Positions 59,905-64,000 of a stretch of DNA of 64,000 nucleotides are shown here, in pieces (within the stretch, counting starts at the first letter, position 1; each line of letters opens with the position of its first letter). The position numbers and the translations under genes are program-made. A model generated the notes under the pieces. It was not told where the DNA came from and ran no database searches. It saw only the letters and a program-made list of their open reading frames with translations. The stretch is from Symbiodinium natans (lineage: Eukaryota; Sar; Dinophyceae; Suessiales; Symbiodiniaceae), in the NCBI GenBank assembly GCA_905221605.1, contig CAJNDS010000835.1, positions 754,501-818,500 of the forward strand, given 5' to 3'.

Positions 59905-61149
59905 ATGGCGTGTGAAGTCATTGCCGTTGCAGAGCCCAACCAGCCCTTTGTGGCACAGGAGCTTTCATCCAGCCAGCCTGTCATGCAGGCACTGCAACCT
60001 TACGTGACAATGTTGGTGCCCGTCGTCGTCAACGCATCCGGACCTGTCATGCAGGGACAGGTACTGGGACAAGCTCAGGCGGTGCCAGTGGCCACCAGCC
60101 CGAACTACAACGGGTGGACATTTGCTCCAAGTTCCCCCCACATGAGCTCCCCGCATATGGGGCCCATGGAGAAGTTCAACAGCGGCTACGACTCTTACCC
60201 TGACATGGCCACTGGATACGAATGCGGAGGGGTCATGGAGGATGAGGAGAACTGTGGGCAACGCCGACGCCGGCGCATGCGGACCCCACAGCCCAAGGCG
60301 CCCGGGATGATTCCCAGCTCTGCCCGTGGTGTAGAGGATGCCGTGCTGTCAAAAGAGCGCTGTGATGAACTTCGCCAGCAGTTGCAGGCTGGGGGTGATG
60401 GGCTGTCCTTGGTCATGTCCGAGATCTCTGGCAAGGTTTGGCCTTTGTCCCGCGACGCCAATGGATGCCGCGTGGTGCAGATGGCCATGGAGAAGGCCAG
60501 TAATGGTGCTGCCAAGGACTTGGCGGCTGAACTCCATGGACATGTGCGGGAAGCAGCCGTCTCGCCTCATGCCAACTACGTCATCCAGAAGGTCATCACG
60601 CAGCTCAGCCCGGCTACCTCGTCGTTCATTGGGGAAGAGCTTCTCGGCAACGCTGCCCGCTTCGCCCGGCATCGCTTCGGCTGCCGAATCATGTGCCGCC
60701 TTCTGGAGCATTGCTCTTCTCAAGAGGGAACCCTGAAGCTTATCGACGAAGTGCTGGAGGATCCTTCTGAGGCCTTGGACCTCTGCCGCCACAACTTTGG
60801 CCATCACGTGGTCCAGTCCGTACTGGAGCACGGAGATGCGAGGTACAAGGAGCTCATTGCAGAGGTCCTTCGTCACGACCTTCTTGGGAATGCTTCTCAT
60901 CGCAGTGCCAGTTATGTCGTCGAGTCCGCGCTGTCTCACTGCCTGGAGAAGGACCAACAAGCTTTGCTGCAGCAGCTCACGCACCCCAGTCTGGTGGCTG
61001 AACTGGCGCAAGCTCGCTACGGCTTCTACGTGGCCAAGACTCTGCTTCAACGCCCTGAGGTTGATGCTGAGACGCTGGCCAAGAACATTCCGGCGGTGGC
61101 AGCGCTGCTTTCAAGCAGCGAGACCTCGAGCTTTGCTGAGCCTTGCTGA
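59905..61149 (+). CDS. Pumilio/PUF-family RNA-binding protein
   Basis: An intact single-exon gene of 414 residues. PUF proteins bind 3'-UTR motifs of mRNAs in the cytoplasm and usually repress translation or promote decay. Residues 1-140 are low-complexity with a basic run (RRRRRMRTP at about 120-128). The C-terminal half has at least six Puf repeats, with these RNA-contact helices: NGCRVVQMA at 186-194, ANYVIQKVI at 223-231, FGCRIMCRL at 258-266, FGHHVVQSV at 298-306, SASYVVESA at 334-342 and YGFYVAKTL at 372-380. Canonical PUFs have eight repeats, so two are absent, degenerate or within the remaining helices (for instance about 150-170 and 388-403). The ATG at 59905 follows GCAGC and begins an uninterrupted frame. 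Absence of introns and the SL-like relic upstream suggest a retroposed gene. A short minus ORF overlaps the last 39 nt and is probably not a gene. Confidence 0.93.
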   Translation: MACEVIAVAEPNQPFVAQELSSSQPVMQALQPYVTMLVPVVVNASGPVMQGQVLGQAQAVPVATSPNYNGWTFAPSSPHMSSPHMGPMEKFNSGYDSYPDMATGYECGGVMEDEENCGQRRRRRMRTPQPKAPGMIPSSARGVEDAVLSKERCDELRQQLQAGGDGLSLVMSEISGKVWPLSRDANGCRVVQMAMEKASNGAAKDLAAELHGHVREAAVSPHANYVIQKVITQLSPATSSFIGEELLGNAARFARHRFGCRIMCRLLEHCSSQEGTLKLIDEVLEDPSEALDLCRHNFGHHVVQSVLEHGDARYKELIAEVLRHDLLGNASHRSASYVVESALSHCLEKDQQALLQQLTHPSLVAELAQARYGFYVAKTLLQRPEVDAETLAKNIPAVAALLSSSETSSFAEPC

Positions 61150-61902
61150 TGCGCAGAGACTAGGGCGAGTGAGAGTCCGCATTCCGTGACGCATTTTGCG
61201 CGCGAGCGGCTTTGTGCAAATTGTAGAGCCCGTTGTGGCGACGACGCGGATTCGGTGTTTGGCACTCAATAGTGGGCTGGACTCCTGGCCCGTTGTGGCA
61301 GCGTCGACAGAGTTATCATCGTCCTGGTGTGTCTGCTTGCGAGGCGTTTTGCCCTGCAGCTCATCAGCCAATCCTTTCGATTCGCAAACGTCTTCTTGTA
61401 CAGGTCTGAAGGCACTAGGTTTGGCAGTCCTTACTTGGAGGCTGCCAGCCTTCATTGCTCTCAACATCTCTAAAGCGCCATACATGGCGCGCACACGCAC
61501 GTGGGTGCTGGGAAAAAGGCAGCTGCACCAGTTGCATCTTGCATCGTGCTCAAGTGTCGTTCGACACATTTCATTCGAGGTTCTGGGCCGAGAAGGCGGG
61601 CCTTGCGTTGCTGTAAAGGGGATGCTTTGGTCATGTACCAGGCCAATCGCAAGTGCTCCTGAAACGGGAAGAACATCATGCGGGGCGAACTTAGAAACTG
61701 TTGAAAGGGTTTCCGGCCCATATACCTGGAACGAGGGTTCGCCAGCATAGAGTATAGGATTCTGACGCATGTGATCCCCCAGCAAGAGCCGTACCTGACG
61801 AAGACCTTTGCAGGCGGCTTTGCACAACTGGCTGCAGCTTGAGATTGCGCCGCTCGACACAAAATGCGTTTTTTCCGTTGGGGTCATGCACCCTGTATAC
61901 AA
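61111..61902 (-). CDS. Unconfirmed 263-codon ORF, antisense to the Pumilio 3' end
   Basis: The longest minus-strand frame outside the repeats. It has no recognised domain; ARCNWCSCLFPSTHVRVRAM resembles a Cys-pair finger only faintly, and the middle is rich in S, T and K. An overlapping + frame (61196-61750, 184 codons) is also open, so the length may reflect local composition. Every supported gene in the window is on the + strand, which lowers the likelihood. Confidence 0.25.
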   Translation of the reverse strand: MYTGCMTPTEKTHFVSSGAISSCSQLCKAACKGLRQVRLLLGDHMRQNPILYAGEPSFQVYGPETLSTVSKFAPHDVLPVSGALAIGLVHDQSIPFTATQGPPSRPRTSNEMCRTTLEHDARCNWCSCLFPSTHVRVRAMYGALEMLRAMKAGSLQVRTAKPSAFRPVQEDVCESKGLADELQGKTPRKQTHQDDDNSVDAATTGQESSPLLSAKHRIRVVATTGSTICTKPLARKMRHGMRTLTRPSLCASARLSKARGLAA

Positions 61903-64000
61903 CCATAGCTATAATCTCCCAAATAAGGTTATTAAGGGTCAAGATATACGGACCATAATTTTGGGTTTCCAGTCCAGCTCGCAAGGCGGCGTTTCCGCGC
62001 GACGTCGCTGCGGCTCGCATCGACGTGGGAGCCGCTGCTGATGGATAGCTGAAGTCATGGACCAAAGAAAATGTGCGTGCCACTGATGTTGTAGTCTTCA
62101 TAAGATGAGGGTTTTTTTGGGTAGTAGTTACGTGTGTATACTGATAATCTCTCACCATGGCCTACCACAAATGCTCCGCGATATTGATTGGCTACCGATC
62201 TCAAGCTGACATCGCTTGCATGTGCCTGCATCATGGGGCATCATGAGGCGAAACGAGGCGTGCTCGACACGTGCTGTGCAAATATCCCACAGAAATTGGA
62301 AGCAGCAGGCTATCGTATCCACTGGTGCAACATATGCCGATGCGGCAGTAGTCGACAACAGTCTGGGAGCATGAGACCCGGGCCTGAATCCACACCGCCT
62401 ACATCTGATAAGCCCTTCACTCTGATGCTTGGAGCAAGTCAAACAGTCCATAGGGCAGCTGCCCATATCAGTCGCTGATGGCACGCAGCTGCGACCATTT
62501 AGCCGCCCGCAACTCAAGCAGCACCACCTGAGTTTGCCCACTCTTCAGCTGACTAAGCTACACCACTCGCACCTTGCAGCACGACTCACTGCAACTTGCG
62601 GATGTTCGTCCCTGAATAGCCTCATCCAGTGAAAGCCGATCCTGATCACCCTGCTCCTGTCATCGGACCCCAATGTCAACCCTTGATGGCCCCTGTAAAG
62701 AAGCTGTGACAACCTTGCGCTCCCAGCATAGATCGACTTCACAATCCGCCTTAAGAACCCAAAACCTTGTCATGTTTAGAGATTGCCCAAGAATCCTCTA
62801 AAGCGCTTGATGAGTTTCCACCACCAAGGGCCATGAAGAACTGGCTGCTCCGCTTGGCCCTCACCGTGGTGGTGGATCCCTCAGGGGGAGATTTCTTGGG
62901 AGACGGCATAGGCAGAAAAGACGGTTTAAAGGAACATATAGCTCATTTCTAGGCGAATTACATAGGAGTATGGGAGCCTACTTTTAGGGTACACAGAAGC
63001 TCAGACTCACATCAGACAACGCAGGAATGAGACGAGGCCATTGCCATTGCTTGTCTTCATCCAGAAACCCCAAATGTTTCTGGTACATAGATTTTTTTAA
63101 GTACGGTTTGGCTTATGCAAAGGGGTACGGGCTTAGCTTTGGTGTTCGCCCTAGTTCATGCAAAGCCCTACAGACTGTGCATTCCCCCCGAGGCGCTAGT
63201 GCCACTGGCGGGTGCGGGGTCGCAGAAGGAGAAGGATCGCTGGTGAACCCTAAATTTGCGATCATGTATCACTTGCTTGACTACGACAAGAGAGGTCTAC
63301 CTGCAAAACTAAAACTACGACAAAACAGCTCCCTAGAAAGGAAAGCTCACCACAAAACCCTTCTGGGTTCATTTAGTCCCCATGTTTGGAGCAGCCCAGT
63401 GGACGAAAGACCTGTGCAGTAACTGCTTTGGGATTTTCGGGGCGCACGCCTTCTTCAATGCTCAACCCGTGACCCTACCTAGATCGTAGAGCCCTACCTA
63501 CACCCCGAACCCTAAACCCTAAACCCTGTCCTTTCTGGGAGACCTCCTGAACCCGAAAAGGGATCCTTGGTGATTTCGAGCAGCTGTCACGAGAAAAACA
63601 TGCTGGGGCTGGCTCCCACAAGTTGCCAAAGAATTCAGGAACCCTAGAGAAAGAAGCTAGCTTGTTGCAACTGTAACGAACGTCAGGGTTTTTTGGAACT
63701 CCTTACGCAAATACTAGATCTACTACGCTTCACATACCTTTATAACAAGATGTTAGGACCTTTGGTTCATAAAGTTGTCTTCGAACTGTAGGAGGCCTTG
63801 GATGCAAAAGATGCCCTCATACTTTGTCTTTGCCTTAACGGGATTCCTAGTAGCATGGGGTACACGATCGAACTTCAGGGTTCGCTTGGTCTTCACAAGG
63901 GTAGGTTTTGAGGCCTCTCAACCTCAACATCCTAAATCCATCTAAATCCCGAAAACACTGAGGGCTGAACCAAGTTCGGTTTTTGCCACACGCCTCCTCA
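61903..64000. other. Right end, no confident gene
   Basis: Open but unrecognised + frames at 62188-62478, 62767-62952 (EFPPPRAMKNWLLRLALTVV) and 63027-63422, the last with composition unlike the gene exons above. A CCCTAAA fragment lies at 63507-63527. No RNA gene seen. Confidence 0.4.

Overview
The window reads as nuclear DNA of a dinoflagellate, most likely Symbiodiniaceae or another Suessiales lineage; this is inference. The signs are: plant-type telomere heptamers (TTTAGGG/CCCTAAA) scattered through introns and spacers, many micro-exons of 18-135 nt with GT, GC and a few GA donors, every recognisable gene on the + strand, a relic-like dinoflagellate spliced-leader (DinoSL) sequence, long microsatellites, and gene families I associate with dinoflagellates. 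Most long ORFs here are repeat translations or shadows. Much of the real coding sequence is in short exons that a simple ORF search misses. I found them by reading for domain motifs next to AG acceptors and checking reading phase.

Layout. 680-15281: one large split gene. It opens with a cyclic-nucleotide-binding (cNMP) domain and continues into a long conserved module I cannot name. Its introns carry telomere-like arrays, a 0.48-kb CA array and CCGCGACAA repeats. 15282-20928: no confident gene. 21016-22116: an intact, intronless SLC35B/UAA-type nucleotide-sugar or PAPS transporter. 23548-32362: scattered exon candidates of one or more unidentified genes, with a good terminal exon at 32171-32362. 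33030-40138: a split gene that begins with a PX (phosphoinositide-binding) domain.

41-57.4 kb: a different landscape of long ORFs flanked by direct repeats. It holds (i) a DDE/RNase H-like, transposase-like protein, 42170-46103, probably continuing to 48095; (ii) a C5-cytosine-methyltransferase-like gene, 50639-52272, with a frameshift; (iii) a zinc-finger plus lysine-rich protein, 53656-56335, preceded by a truncated tandem copy, 52633-53041. The first gene is interrupted by a 97-nt intron made largely of telomere heptamers, and probably by a second such intron. This cassette is the best candidate for an undescribed mobile or selfish system. I found no reverse transcriptase and did not resolve terminal inverted repeats.

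59905-61149: an intronless Pumilio-repeat RNA-binding protein with a DinoSL-like relic upstream, which suggests retroposition of a processed mRNA. The last 2.8 kb holds no gene I can support strongly. I could run no search or splice prediction, so exon limits are hand-called and approximate where stated.
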